NCBI GenBank assembly: GCA_963693315.1
Contig: OY856186.1
Span: 454,829,217-454,893,216 of the forward strand
Length of the DNA stretch: 64,000 bases
Direction: 5' to 3'
Source of the DNA: Diogma glabrata
Lineage: Eukaryota > Arthropoda > Insecta > Diptera > Cylindrotomidae
The notes beneath the pieces were generated by a model. The model had not been told where the DNA came from and did no database searches. It worked only from the letters and a program-made list of their open reading frames with translations. The position numbers and the translations under genes were made by a program. How positions within the stretch are numbered: the first letter of the stretch is position 1; each line of letters begins with the position of its first letter. This document shows, in pieces, positions 33,581 through 45,256 of this stretch.

Positions 33581-33599
33581 CATGTCCAATTTCATTTTA

Positions 33600-34000
33600 A
33601 ATTACATTTACGTCATAAAAACAGTTACATTTTTTTTTCCAAAAAATTGGCTAAAAAAATAAATGAAATCATTTTTTGACACACTTGACATTATTTTTTG
33701 AAAAACGTATAATGCCATAATTCTCTATAATAATAATAAAATTTCATGTCATCCAAGCTAATAATTTTATTGTTTTTTAAAAAATTGGGTAAAAAATAAA
33801 TAAAAACCTTTCTTTTGACACACTTGACAACATTTTTTGACCAACTTATAATGCAATAATTCTCAATAATAATAATAAAATTTCATTTCAAACAAACAAT
33901 TTTATTTTTTTCCAAAAAATTAGGTAAAAAAATAAATAAAAATCTTTCTTTTGACACACTTGACAACATTTTTTTGACAAACTTATAATGCAATAATCTA
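33600..34000 (+). repeat. ~135-bp tandem array, 3 units
   Basis: AAAAAATTGGGTAAAAAATA followed by CTTTTGACACACTTGACAAC and ATAATGCAATAATTCTC recurs near 33642, 33780 and 33913. Confidence 0.85.
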
Positions 34001-34555
34001 GTTTTTGATCTCACATACCAATCCCGACCATCAAGATTTCTCCAAATTCAATGTTCCTACTCGTAATCACTTAAAATGAACGTTTTTTAAGCCAAAAATA
34101 TGAAAATTTGCTATTTTTGACACACATAATGATTTTTTTGACACAATTCTGGTACAGTTATCGAACACAGCGTCCTTTCAGACCTGTCCCTTGTGTATAC
34201 CTATTTTTAGAAAAAAAATTTTAGAAATCCGTCCAGCGGGTGTCCCTGTAGCGTAGGTAATGATGGACGGCCCACTGGCCTACAGAGGGACATACATTTT
34301 TTTTCTTCCTTTTTTAGAATCAGTAGGTCCTAAAACGTCAAGAAATGCCAAAAAAGTGGGGGTGAGAATTTCAATTTGAGCTCGTGAATGTAATACTTAG
34401 GTCTTTCAGACCGAAGTAAAATAGTTTTGTTTAAAAGATTTAATTATATCAAATAATCCTTCACAATCGCATGTCACGAAAAAAAAATGTCCTAATTTTT
34501 TTAATTCCATCTAATTAAATTACAAATTTAATTATAAATTGATAAAAAAGTATTG
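34001..34555. other. spacer with short inverted pair
   Basis: GGGTGTCCCTGTAGCG near 34238 and CTACAGAGGGACATAC near 34280 form a short inverted pair around GATGGACGGCCCACTGG. No gene seen. Confidence 0.45.
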
Positions 34556-34729
34556 CGACGCAGATGCATAGGCTGACTTCACCACAGCTCTGAAAACATA
34601 GTGTTCTGGATATATAATGAGCTAATATCCATCAAATACTTTAATTAAAAGCTAACCAATGTTACAGATTACAGATTAAACAAAGCAGTAGTATCCCATC
34701 AAACATAAATTCTGTTGTAAGAGAAAAAG

Positions 34730-36045
34730 TAAAAAAAAAAAATTTAACCGGAAGTGACAAACCGGAAGTTGGGATGCAGAACTGTTGTAAACCGTACTAA
34801 ATGTGTATGTACCAAGATTCATCCATTTCGATTGTCAGGTACAGAAGTTAATGAGCTTCCAAAATAACAGGTGCTCGGAGGACCCCCTACCACTTTGTTC
34901 ACTATAGCTAAACATTAATCAGTTCTTGCCATACATAGTTGCATCTTTTTGCGAAGTGTCATCAAAATTACTTAAGGAACGAATGTTGTGTGCTTCCAAC
35001 AAACATTGAAACAATAAAAAGGTGCTCGGGAGGACCCCCACCACTTATCCACATTTTGTCCAAAAGCTAATCAATTCTTTGTCATTAAAGTTTCCATCTT
35101 TTTTCAAAGTGTCATTCAAATTGATTAATGAATGAAGTCTGTATGCTCCCAACAAACTTTAAAAACAAAGTGTGAAAAGTCAGCAGTTGTATGGTAGACA
35201 CCCCGCCACTTTCATCAATGTGTCCCAAAAGATGGTAATTATCTTCTCACACTAATTGGAACACTTTTTCATAAGTTATATCATAATCACTTCATTGTTG
35301 TAGGCTGTAGTGTGCATAAAGACACTGAAAAAACTTCAAAAAAGTACAAACAATTTTTTTTACCGGAAGTAAAAAACCGGAAGTTGGGATGCAGAGCTAT
35401 TGTGAACCGTACTAAATACTCATGTACCAAGTTTCATCCAATTCAATTAATAGTACAGATATTATTGAGCTTTAAAAAAAACAGGTGCTCCGGGGACTCC
35501 AAACCACTTTGGTCACTATCGCTCAAAAACTAATCAATTCCTCAATTCCTTGTCATACATATTTGCATCTTTTTCCAAAGTGTCATCAAAATTCATTCAC
35601 GAACGAATGTTTTATGCTCCCAACAAACATAAAAACATTGGGTAAAATCTGTTGTATGGTGGACCCCCCAACCCTTTATCCAATGTACTCCAAAAGCTGA
35701 AAAAATCTTAATCATGTTATTTGAAAGCTTTTACCAACGTTTTATGAAAATCGATGGGTAATTGTAGGCTACAGCAGGGATAAACACCTGGAAAAAAAAC
35801 TTTTTAACTGGAAGTGACAGACCGGAAATTGGTATGCAAAAATATTGGAAACTGTACTAAAACCTTATATACTAAGTTTCAATAATATCATGGTCCGGGA
35901 TCAGAAGTTATTCAAGATTTGAACTTAGAGGTGTTCGGGAGACCCCCGCCTTTTTGTCCAAAATTGAAATGAATCCAGATCTTCCATTTTCAAGTGAACC
36001 TGTATCATTTGCCAAAGTTTCAACAAGATCCTATGCAGAAAGGTC
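34730..36045 (+). repeat. complex tandem array with ACCGGAAGT and GGTGCTCGGGAGGACCCCC words
   Basis: The large unit begins at paired ACCGGAAGTNA...ACCGGAAGTTGGGATGCAGA motifs near 34748, 35360 and 35810 (spacing about 610 and 450). Inside it a ~150-bp subunit recurs: GGTGCTCGGGAGGACCCCC, CCACTTT, CTAATCAATTCTT, CATCTTTTTCCAAAGTGTCA. Subunit copies lie near 34869, 35021, 35190, 35483, 35650 and 35929. No coding frame spans it. CCGGAAGT is also an ETS-type binding word, but here it is repeat sequence. Confidence 0.85.
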
Positions 36046-36046
36046 A

Positions 36047-36090
36047 CCCACACACACACACTCACACACCCTCCCACCCACATACAGATG
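36047..36090 (+). repeat. CA-rich simple repeat
   Basis: ACCCACACACACACACTCAC followed by ACACCCTCCCACCCACATAC, at the right end of the preceding array. Confidence 0.85.
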
Positions 36091-36119
36091 TACACCAAAA
36101 TTTTCATTGGCTATGTAGC

Positions 36120-36625
36120 AAGAGGATGGTCCAAAACAAAAGAAAAAACAAAATTTAGGGTATGTAAGATTTTTTTTTTCACGAAGGGTGGTGAAGTAAA
36201 AATATTAATGGAATCAAATTAGTAACATGTTAAATGAATTCCCCAACGATTGGTTTACTTAAAAAAAATTCCACAAACTGTCTCAAATCAAACATGTTTA
36301 TATTCATAAAATTTAATGAAAGCAAAAACATGCGAAAAATAACATCTAACAAAACATGCTCTCTAAGGTGTTTATGAACGCAATTTGTTTTTCTTTTTAA
36401 CTTTTGGCTAACGAAACAATAAAGCCTAACATATAATAAAAAATGCAATAGGCCAATATTTTCTGATAGGATGGAGGAAATGAAAATAAATTAAGAGGTA
36501 AGAAACAAAACTGAAATCGGGTTTTCAAAAATCCAGTAAGTGGAATATTCCTTGATCACATGACGCAATGTCTTCCTCATTAATTAAATCTTGGATAGAT
36601 TTATATGTAGATTCATTTTATGAGT
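36120..36625. other. AT-rich spacer
   Basis: Nothing recognised. Confidence 0.5.
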
Positions 36626-36629
36626 TAAA

Positions 36630-36845
36630 AATCGCGTTACATCGTTAAGAAATATTCCATAACTTAGATTCAGGGTGCTACCGTTGTCTTAATGGAGCTC
36701 ATCGGCCAGTACCCGTAAGAAATTGCATTGACTAGTGACATCACACTGCTATTGCCGCTGGTATTTGATAACTCACATAAACTCATAAGTCAATAACAAG
36801 GACTGGAGTACGTGTGGTTATTACACCCGTAGATCAAACATTAAA
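36630..36845 (+). repeat. ~215-bp dispersed repeat, copy 2
   Basis: Copy of 13595-13810 in the same orientation, with shared words CACTGCTATTGCCGCTGGTA, CTCATAAGTCAATAACAAGG and TACGTGTGGTTATTACACCC. Confidence 0.8.
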
Positions 36846-36849
36846 AAAT

Positions 36850-39800
36850 GACAAATAAACAAAAACTGATCCCTTCATATAATAAACTTATTTGAACTTA
36901 AGAAATATGCAAACCGATGACAAATCATAAATCACTCAATAAACATTAAAATTTTAATTGTTATAAGTGTAAACATATAAAAAAAAGGAAAAACAGAAAA
37001 GAACATTCTCAACAAAAATAATAGAAAATAGCCCAATAAATAATAACACAAATAAAAAGAAATGCACAAGCAAAAACATATAACATTTTTTCTATTGTTG
37101 GAAAAAGTAATGCACTCTTGGGAGTTGGAGCACGATAAATATATTTGATGCGTTAAAAAAGTATAAAATCGAATCGAATCTTTTCCAGTTTTTATTTTTT
37201 TTATGTTGTATGTTTTTTTTTATTTTTATATATTTTTCAAATAAGACATTTGGGAATTTTTTTTTAAAAAGTATTTTATTTTTGTTGTGATTATTTTGAA
37301 AAAAATTATTTTGCTTCATTTGGGTCAAATTTTTTATGAAAAAGCAAAGAAAAGAAGTGTAGACTTGAGCTTTAAAAATAAATCATGTACAAAGTTTTGT
37401 GAAAATCTTTCCAGTTATAAATCATACTTCAATAAGTTTAACTCTTTTTTACACGGTAAATTAGTTTCAACGAAAGCCGTGTAAAATAAAACCGTTTAAA
37501 AAATCAAATAAAAAATGTGATAAACAAAAACGTGTTAAATGAAAAATAACAAACAACATGTTGAAAAAATTATGGCAACTCATACTGTAAAATTCTACAT
37601 AACATAACTTTTCTTGTAACAGATGCTGGGGTTTTTCATGTTTATTATACAGTAACAGTTAGGTACCTCTACAGTCCTACAAACCTGTATGTTACATTTA
37701 TAAGTATAAAGTATGTTCTGATGACACAAAAATAAAAATATTTTGGGGAGCATTAAAGTCAAACTCATTTGAAAATCATTATACAGACCTTGTAACCAAA
37801 TCGACAAGTAAGTCGATAGCACCTGCCAGTTGAATGCGTATTTCGTTACTTTTGCTTTCATTGCTAAATGAATTAATCATTTTCAAAATACACATGAACG
37901 AAATATAAACTTATGTTATACTCAAACTAATCCAAGTTCGAATTAGAGACAGTAAATAATTTGTAGATTTAGAATAGAAAACGAGATAGGAGATAAGATC
38001 AATATAATATCCAAACAGCAATGAAAATGATATTAAATTTATTTTAAAAATAATATTAAGACTTATATAATTAAAACAATAACTAAGCCGATTCTAATTT
38101 AAAATTTTAATTTGAAGAATTTTTCGCTAAAAAAAATCACATAAACAAAAAACAAAGTAAATGTTTTACTACATTTTGCTTACTTTTTCGTAATTAAATA
38201 TAGTTTAATATTAAATTATCAGAAAATATTATTAAATAAATATTTAAAAAATATAAAGTATAAGACAAAAAGCGATTAAAAGGTGAAATAAAAAGCAAAA
38301 ACAAAACAATTCCAAATTTATAATAAAAAACAGATTAATAATTATTACACATATTTTCTAAATTGAACAAGCTAAAAATAATACAAAACACATCAATCAC
38401 AGTCATATTTTAATCATAAATATTTTTAAAACTAATCAAATATTATAACTTTACTGATTCTGAATTACTTTAGAAACAGCTATTCAAGTTAATATTAAAA
38501 AGAAGTTTTTTGATTAAAGACTTTGTAATATATAAAAAACACAAACAAATATTAGTTAAATTTTTCTCTGATCCGCCAGAATTCAGATAAATTTAACTTA
38601 TTTTAAAAGAGGTGGGATGCTGTTCCAAATTTCCAATCGTTTAATTTCATTTTCAAATATAAATATTAATCTCAAAATAATATTTAACCTTCAGTGATTC
38701 CTTTTTATTTATTTATAGATATAAATATAATTTTTAATATTATTGTTTAACATTAAAACAATATAAACAATGTTAAATATTAATCAATGTTTTTTTTGTA
38801 ACAATTACAGAAATGAAAAACTTTTGAAAATACGTTTTATTTTTATTTTAATTTAAATTTTAAATTTTACTGTTTAAGGGTTCAAAACTTAATTAACTAC
38901 CATCATAAAAATCGTCACATCGACGACTTGGTAACAAAAAGAAATTTCTGTTCAGCTCTTTCATTGTTGTATATTTATCTCGTTAAAGCAAAAATAAATT
39001 AATTGTACTCATAGATCAAGGTAATCCTAATTACGAACCCAATTTACATTGTGAATACCTATCATTTCAAATCAAATAAAACAATCTATTGATTGCAGGT
39101 TCTGAGCAAAAAATAGCATCTATTTCACGAGGAAAAGAAAGAAATGAAAACAATTTAACAATGTATGCAATATAATAGCCACCAAATATTCAGAGACAAA
39201 AATAAAGAATTATAATAACAATTAAGATGCAAAAGAAAATGTACAGCTAACAAAATTTGTTGGGCGTAATAGAACTTAATTAAATGAAGATAGCGTTGAC
39301 CAAAAACATAACGCTATTTGATAGTTAATTAGGCAGACCAACTTTGTAAATACCATGATAAATTGAACATATGAATGCTCTTCACGAGATAGCCATATTT
39401 GCAGCAAATAGTGGTATAATGAACCATAAAGATGAAAAATTAAGATGTTGAATAAAAAAAATCATTGACGATACCAAATATCACCTGCACCCATATCCTT
39501 GACAGTAGAAGCGAAAGGCTTATGGACCAGCGATAATTTTAATACTATCGTTTAACCTGTCATGTTTTGAAGAAATCCTTCAGTTGAGGCACAGCGGGTC
39601 TTAGCACGACATCATCACCCAGAGTCGCAGCATAAAGTTGGTAAATATGTATAATGGAGATATGAGTTAAATGATAGGTACAAGTGGAGGAGACACATAA
39701 ATAAGGGAGATTCTATTGCAATGAAGAACGTAAATGTTGACTACCATGACCATCAACCGAAGTCCCATACCTGGGGTCCCAGGAGACCTGTCCAGAAATT

Positions 39801-40470
39801 GCGTGTGGAATTAATGGCAGATTTGAGTCATAATCTCCTTCTACGCACATCAGTTTGCCCTCCCAATTCAGAAAAAAAAAATGTTTGTAAAGAAATCGGA
39901 AATGAATGAGGACAGGGGGACAGACTGAAAAAAAGTCTTTAGGGACACTCGTGTAACCAGAAAACGTAAGTATGTTAGGTATATTGGATGATTTATTAGA
40001 CCAACCAGGGTTAGAATAATAAATCAAAGGTAATAATAATAAAAACAAAAATAAGGCAAAAAATAATAAAAGCAAATAATAAATATTACAAAAAAAAAGA
40101 AATAGCAAAAATTTAACTACCAAAAAAAATTAATTAAAACAAAAATAAAAAATATTAATAAAAAGACCTAAAACGAGAAAACTATTACAAAATAAATTAA
40201 CAGAGACCTTTAATTAAGGGACGAATACAAAATCAGTTAACATGGATCTAAAATTAATTGGAGGGCTAATTTAATGTCATAATTGAATGTCTTTAGTAAG
40301 GTAAGTCCCCATGTTCTTACCCTCTAAAATCGTACATTTGTACTGGTACTTCCCAACCTTGCATTCTATAATGTAAAAACTGTGAAACCAGCTTGGCCGA
40401 ACATTTATTCACAGCACCACTTAAGGGATGTTGTCGTATCAATACTCGTTATTGTGGCCAATAAGTCTGT
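36850..40470. other. 3.6 kb of AT-rich sequence, no gene seen
   Basis: Largely A/T runs and low-complexity frames. The minus-strand frame at 39713-40123 is hydrophobic at its start, and near its end reads HAISGQVSWDPRYGTSVDGH. It crosses a more GC-rich patch (39560-39850) that may be a decayed repeat. I see no family and do not call it a gene. Confidence 0.5.
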
Positions 40471-40474
40471 AGTC

Positions 40475-40770
40475 GAGTTTGCATTCGTAAATGATGCCGT
40501 TGAGCGAAGTAGTCTGGGGATCAACAAAGCAGTTGTGTAATTCCCCTGATTTAGAGATGCACTACTTTCTCATACGCATTGAATTTGCATCAGTGGAGAC
40601 TTTCATAATTATTTTTGTTTTTCCTTTAACCATAGTGTCTTGTACTCAATCCGTGATCGGCATCTACAATGGTTTCCGTTTGAAAGTTGTCATGAAACAG
40701 TTGTGTGCTATTTCCCAATGTAATTTCTTTTACTCAATTTGTAATCGTGGATCGCTGTACAAAATATATT
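40475..40770 (+). repeat. ~300-bp dispersed repeat (GAAGTAGTC/CAGTTGTG family), copy 2
   Basis: GAAGTAGTCTGGGGATCAAC, AAGCAGTTGTGTAATTCCCC, GAGACTTTCATAATTATTTT and CATCTACAATGGTTTCCG parallel the copy at 9960-10270. A 121-codon frame at 40491-40856 overlaps it, but the other copy does not conserve that frame, so it is not called. Confidence 0.8.
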
Positions 40771-41068
40771 TCGTGCTTCAAATACGTCAAAAAGGACAAT
40801 TTTCTAATGTCATTTATTATTTATTCATTATAATTATAAGAAGGAATCAACTTTAATATAAGGATACATATTTTAAAGCAATTTGTGGTTGTTTATATTT
40901 GACTTATCTCAAGGTCTTAGCGCTCCAAAACAAAGCGCGAATACAAAACTTTCTTTAGGTGTTTCATGAAAATTTCTGCTCTATTTCCTGAAAGGTTTCA
41001 ACAATATAAACTTCCGGACATTTACAATCACTATCAGCAAGCTTAATGATATGAATGTGTGAAACTAT
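40771..41068. other. spacer between dispersed repeat and SINE copy 5
   Basis: No feature recognised. Unlike the other minus-strand SINE copies, this one has almost no TG-rich tail (only ATGAATGTGTGAAAC). Confidence 0.45.
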
Positions 41069-41348
41069 GGAGTTGGACGTGGTGATCGCGGTTCTGTCAC
41101 GTACGGGGATCGCCAGAGTCTGTATAGTTCACTTACCTTTTTTTCTGTTCACTTACCTTTTCTTTTTCTCTTTATCTGTTCTTATCATGTTACGCATAAA
41201 AATATAGTTATTTGTGCTGGAGCAGCAGGTATTCTTCTCTCGACCCCATAGGCTGCGGCTAGTCTGGGGCTAAAAATAATCTCGCTAGGTACGCGGCCTG
41301 CTATGCCACCCAATTCGTTGTTAGTCAACGAAGCAGCGCTTCATTACA
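41069..41348 (-). repeat. tRNA-like SINE family, copy 5 (best preserved)
   Basis: Minus strand: TGTAATGAAGCGCTGC, hairpin TTCGTTG-ACTAA-CAACGAA, perfect A-box TGGCATAGCAGG, GCGTACCTAGCGAG, GGGGTCGAGAGAAG (B-box-like), GCTGCTCCAGCACAAATAA, AGACTCTGGCGATCCCC, ACCGCGATCACCACGTCC. An internal 20-bp duplication (GTTCACTTACCTTTT) is specific to this copy. Confidence 0.88.
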
Positions 41349-41385
41349 GTTGTTGGAACTTCTTGATTGTAGCTAACAAATGTTG

Positions 41386-41756
41386 TTACATGCTAGATCT
41401 GATGGTCACTATTTGTACCACATGATAAATCTCTTCGGCAATCGGATCACCCAGACCATGAAGGGTTTGATCTTGGGTTCGATCACTTGCAATTAGATCA
41501 CCAATAAATGAATAAGTGATACCAAAATCTCTCCACAAATCGATGCCCACGTACACCTCTTCATTTAGAATTGGGACACCATAGAAACGAAAAGATTTTG
41601 TGAAACCATTAAAAGAGATTTGGTTGAAATTTGGTTACGTGTATGATCCGCTGTGCTGATGAGAGATAAAAATTTACTATATGAAATACCGGCGTCGTTT
41701 AATAATTCTAAGGAGTTTCTTCCTTGAATGCTGATAACGGCTCCACTATCCAGAAG
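41386..41756 (-). pseudogene. Ty3/gypsy-like aspartic protease relic
   Basis: The minus frame starts LLDSGAVISIQG, matching the retropepsin active site (D-S/T-G-A) followed by a beta-strand ISI. It continues LELLNDAGISYSKFL before losing frame. After a one-base shift it resumes GVPILNEEVYVGIDLWRDFG and on to LHGLGDPIAEEIYHVV. The word VxGIDxWxxFG is the conserved end of the retropepsin fold (the ILG/GxDFW region) in Ty3/gypsy-type pol proteins. There is no adjacent RT, RNase H or integrase, and no LTRs. It is a short, frameshifted remnant lying beside SINE copy 5. Confidence 0.6.
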
Positions 41757-41989
41757 TTAGTTCATATACAATTTTATCAAATATATCGACTTAAACATGC
41801 GGCCTACAATCATTTAGTTCAGAAATTATAGAAGCAACACATGCTGTATCGAACATTTTTGCAAGATAACAGATAAATTCAGATAACAAAATCACAGATA
41901 ACGTTTAAAACGTTTGAGGCGCTTTAAAGAAAGAAGAAAGAAAGCATCGCCACCATTTCGGCATCGTCTACTCAAACAAATCACATACA

Positions 41990-42334
41990 TTTTTTCAAAA
42001 TTTCGCAGATCTTTCGCTACCGTACGAAGAACTGGCAACAATAATCGAATTCAAATTTCATAAAAATGACTTTTAGACGTCAGAAAAAGGAGCCCTTAAA
42101 ATTGAAAACGTTCACGCTCGAGTTATGATCAAGTTCAATTGGCAAGAAAAATGTTCTGAGTTTCACACGAAAATCAAAAATCACACAAATTTTTTAAACA
42201 AAAGACTTCAGGTGGATAAACACCAAATAAAGTCAGAAGATTTGTCCCTTAATCCAGATACCAAGGTGGACGAAACAGTTGAAGATGACAACTCTGATGA
42301 GTTTAGCGACGACAAAGACGTGATTTTCAAATAA
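41990..42334 (+). CDS. unidentified, probably decayed coding fragment with acidic C-terminus
   Basis: The frame from ATG 42125 reads MIKFNWQEKCSEFHTKIKNH and ends in an Asp/Glu-rich tail (DETVEDDNSDEFSDDKDV). A coding-like segment in another frame just upstream (DLSLPYEELATIIEFKFHKN, about 42010-42075) suggests a longer ancestral frame with a shift near 42080. A TTTCGCAG acceptor-like site precedes it at about 42008, and AATAAA lies at about 42380. No family recognised. It may be a gene 3' end or an element relic. Confidence 0.35.
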
Positions 42335-42339
42335 TAATA

Positions 42340-44974
42340 TTTCCAGTCATTTTCAGTAATTTTTTAGTAACTTTTAACAATAAAAGTAAATTAATTATTA
42401 AATTGTTCCTTTGCAAAGTAAAATTGCTGTTTTTGTATTTAACTCCATATATTGTTTTTCCCGGACTTGTCTCAAATCATAGTATAGCTTAATCTAGCTA
42501 GATGTTAAAAAAGTAAACGTTGTTCTCTGGGATTTACAACCTTTATCATATTGGCTCAATATTAACAAATTTATTTGAATTTTAATTGAAAATATATTTC
42601 TGTATATATGAAAGACAATGTTTTATGCACATTAAACTGAAATAGAATTTTTCATTCACCAGAGATGAATTTTGAAAGGATACTGATTTTATTCAGGATT
42701 CTTTTAAGCAATTAAGCTCAAGTAACTAAGGAAATAATTAAAATTTTTCAACTCGAAAGTTTATTTTGGATTTTTCTCAGAATCAAATTCCAAACTCGTT
42801 GATCACACAGTTATACATTAATGCTAATATAATTAGAGTATGAAAATCAGCAAAATATGTATTCGTTGAGTAAAATTCAGATTAAGAAATAGTCTAGAAT
42901 TGAAAATTGAATAACAACAAAAATTTCTAATCTATAGTGGGAAATATCATCGCCTCGGTAACGTAGTGGATACCATGTCTGCCATAGGAGAGAAAAGAGA
43001 TTCTCTGAGAAAAATTCAAAATATTTCGTTAGTTACTTGAGTTTAGTTGCTCACAAAAATCCTTAACAAATTCAATATCTAATCAAGTCTAGTAAAGTAA
43101 AAAATTCGAAGTTTATGATAGATAGATGGGCAATATATTGAAAGAGTGTCTCAAACAAAACATCTTGGTGTTATTATTGATGATGAACTGATAAAAATCT
43201 TCAAACTTGTTTGTTTTAAATTTTAAAGAATAACAAAAAACGTGAACAAAATTTTAGCTAATATTATGTCAAACTTCCGTAGCATTAGTCACTCAAACGA
43301 AACGTCCAACGCCACTACATATACAAAATATAGTCAATTTACTGAACTGAGTTAATATATACCAGAATATTCTTCAAATTTGATGGATATATGTATAACC
43401 TGGGTTGTATTCAGATATTCAACAGTTTTGAAAAAGTACCTTTCGTTCAGTAAATATTTCACTTTAAAAGTACACATTGTCACTATTGCATAACTGAGGC
43501 AAAAACACTCAACAGCAAAATGTTACAATATATTCCCGCGTGTTGTATATCTCTTTGATAACAAAATTATTATCTTTTTTCTTATCTTTGAAACAGGTTT
43601 AGAATAACAAATCATACATAAAAACAAAAAAAAAGCCGTTGTTAAACACATCAGGGAGCGTTAAGAAAACACATATACACGGCACCAAAAACAGAAAAAG
43701 ATGATGAACTTGTTAGACGATAAGAATCTCTTATAACCGTAATATGATGATAAAATGAAAAATGTGAATTTTCCTTTCTAAATGAGATTGAAATTCGTTT
43801 TGAGGAATGACACTTTATACTTATAGGGTCGCATCTACTTTTATATGATGATGGATATGTGAAGAGTAACAGTATAAAATAATAATATCAACATTGAATT
43901 ACGTTCATAAAAAAAACATTATTTAGAAAGTATTTGTTGTTGTTGTTGTTCCTTATTCTGGATCCAATTTCTTGAGAAAAACAAAAAAAAAGCGTAAGAT
44001 AATCTAAAAAATGTGTATAAATAAAATTTTATTTATACGATTTAATCTAATTTCGGTTTTTGGATTTTGAATAAATAAACGTTTTTTTTTTGGTTTATAT
44101 GTAAGCGTACGTTGGAAATAATAATAAATTAAAATTTAAAATATAGTCTAAACAAGCAAATTTTCTTTTGGTACAAATTTGTTTACTCATATTTGATTAC
44201 GATATTCGACTAGTAGTTGCCGGACAGAGCTTCATTTTAAAAGTGTTTAATTATTCATGGTGCACCACCAGACAACCAAAGACCAAATTTTTAAATAAAA
44301 ATTATTTCGACCTAAATTAAATAACTTTATTTATTTTACCTTTATTTACAATTAATAAATAAATTAGTTATATTTATATAATTTTTTAATTTTGATTGAA
44401 TTTAATTGAATTTATTTTGTTTTATTTTTCCATAACCACAAAATGAAAACAAATAAAAATATACGTAATCAATGTCAACAATCCTAATTGAACTTTTATG
44501 ATTTATAATTTGATTTAATTAAACAAAAACAAATGTTGCACAATAAATTCAATATATATTCATTGAATATTTTTATTTAAAAATTTTAAAAATAGGACAG
44601 AAAATCATGGAAAGTTGGAATAGCAAAAAAAATTTTATTTGCTTCGGGTTATTGCTCAAATTTGATACAACAATAAATTTTAGTTTTGGAATCGCGCAGA
44701 AATCTATCACTTTCTTTATGCCTTTTCTAAGGGGTATGGTTCATGTAAAATAATTGTCGTTCAGATAAAATATTATTCGCCGTGATTGGTTGGAGAGCGG
44801 TAACAATTTTCTATCTGGTATTATGCATGACAAAGACAATGGAAAAATTGGCTTACCTACAAAACTGGTGTAAATACGCTTTACACCAAAGCTATTAAAG
44901 AAACAGTAAAAAATTAATCCAAAGATAGTGTTCTCTATAGAAAGCTACTACAGGTAAGTTCTGGAGAAATTTAA
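42340..44974. other. 2.6 kb AT-rich spacer
   Basis: No gene seen apart from the tRNA-related fragment at 42953-43010. A short (TGT)n occurs near 43936. Confidence 0.5.
42953..43010 (+). repeat. tRNA-related fragment (A-box half)
   Basis: GCCTCGGTAACGTAGTGGAT followed by ACCATGTCTGCC resembles a tRNA D-arm and anticodon arm with an A box. No TPsiC arm follows. It is probably the head of a decayed tRNA-derived SINE rather than a tRNA gene. Confidence 0.35.
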
Positions 44975-45256
44975 TATCCTTGCAGCACCAGATCCGTTCT
45001 AACTCAATTAGGATCTGATTTGTTGCGCAACTTTAAGATATATATGAATAGAAATGACCCTGAAATTATGGACAAGTACCCTATGTGTGACGCATACCCT
45101 ACGTGTGACAGTACCCTATGTGTGACCAGATATCTTGAATTTAAATATCAAGCCCAAAGATTACCACCTTACCCCAGTTACTACTACAACAACATAAACA
45201 TATCTGAAAAAGAAAAAATAATTCCAGTTTTCGATTTATACCTCGAGAATGAATAA
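44975..45256 (+). CDS. unidentified coding fragment, ~93 codons
   Basis: Open from a TAA at 44972 to a stop at 45254. It reads RSVLTQLGSDLLRNFKIYMN, then NDPEIMDKYPMCDAYP, and ends PVFDLYLENE. There is no ATG near the start of the open stretch, so it would be an internal or last exon; TATCCTTGCAG just inside its left edge could be the acceptor. A three-fold imprecise repeat of TACCCTATGTGTGAC at about 45076-45126 encodes YPMCD/YPTCD/TLCVT. No family recognised; the composition is clearly more protein-like than the surroundings. Confidence 0.4.
   Translation, partial: YPCSTRSVLTQLGSDLLRNFKIYMNRNDPEIMDKYPMCDAYPTCDSTLCVTRYLEFKYQAQRLPPYPSYYYNNINISEKEKIIPVFDLYLENE

Noticed and set aside
39713..40123. 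136-aa minus-strand frame
   Set aside because: The N-terminal half is Leu/Phe low complexity from a T-rich strand; no domain, splice or promoter support. The GC-richer patch beneath it may be a decayed repeat.
40491..40856. 121-aa open frame
   Set aside because: Lies over a dispersed repeat whose other copy (9960-10270) does not keep the frame.
42953..43010. Functional tRNA gene
   Set aside because: Only a D/anticodon-arm-like half is present; no B box or acceptor stem pairing.
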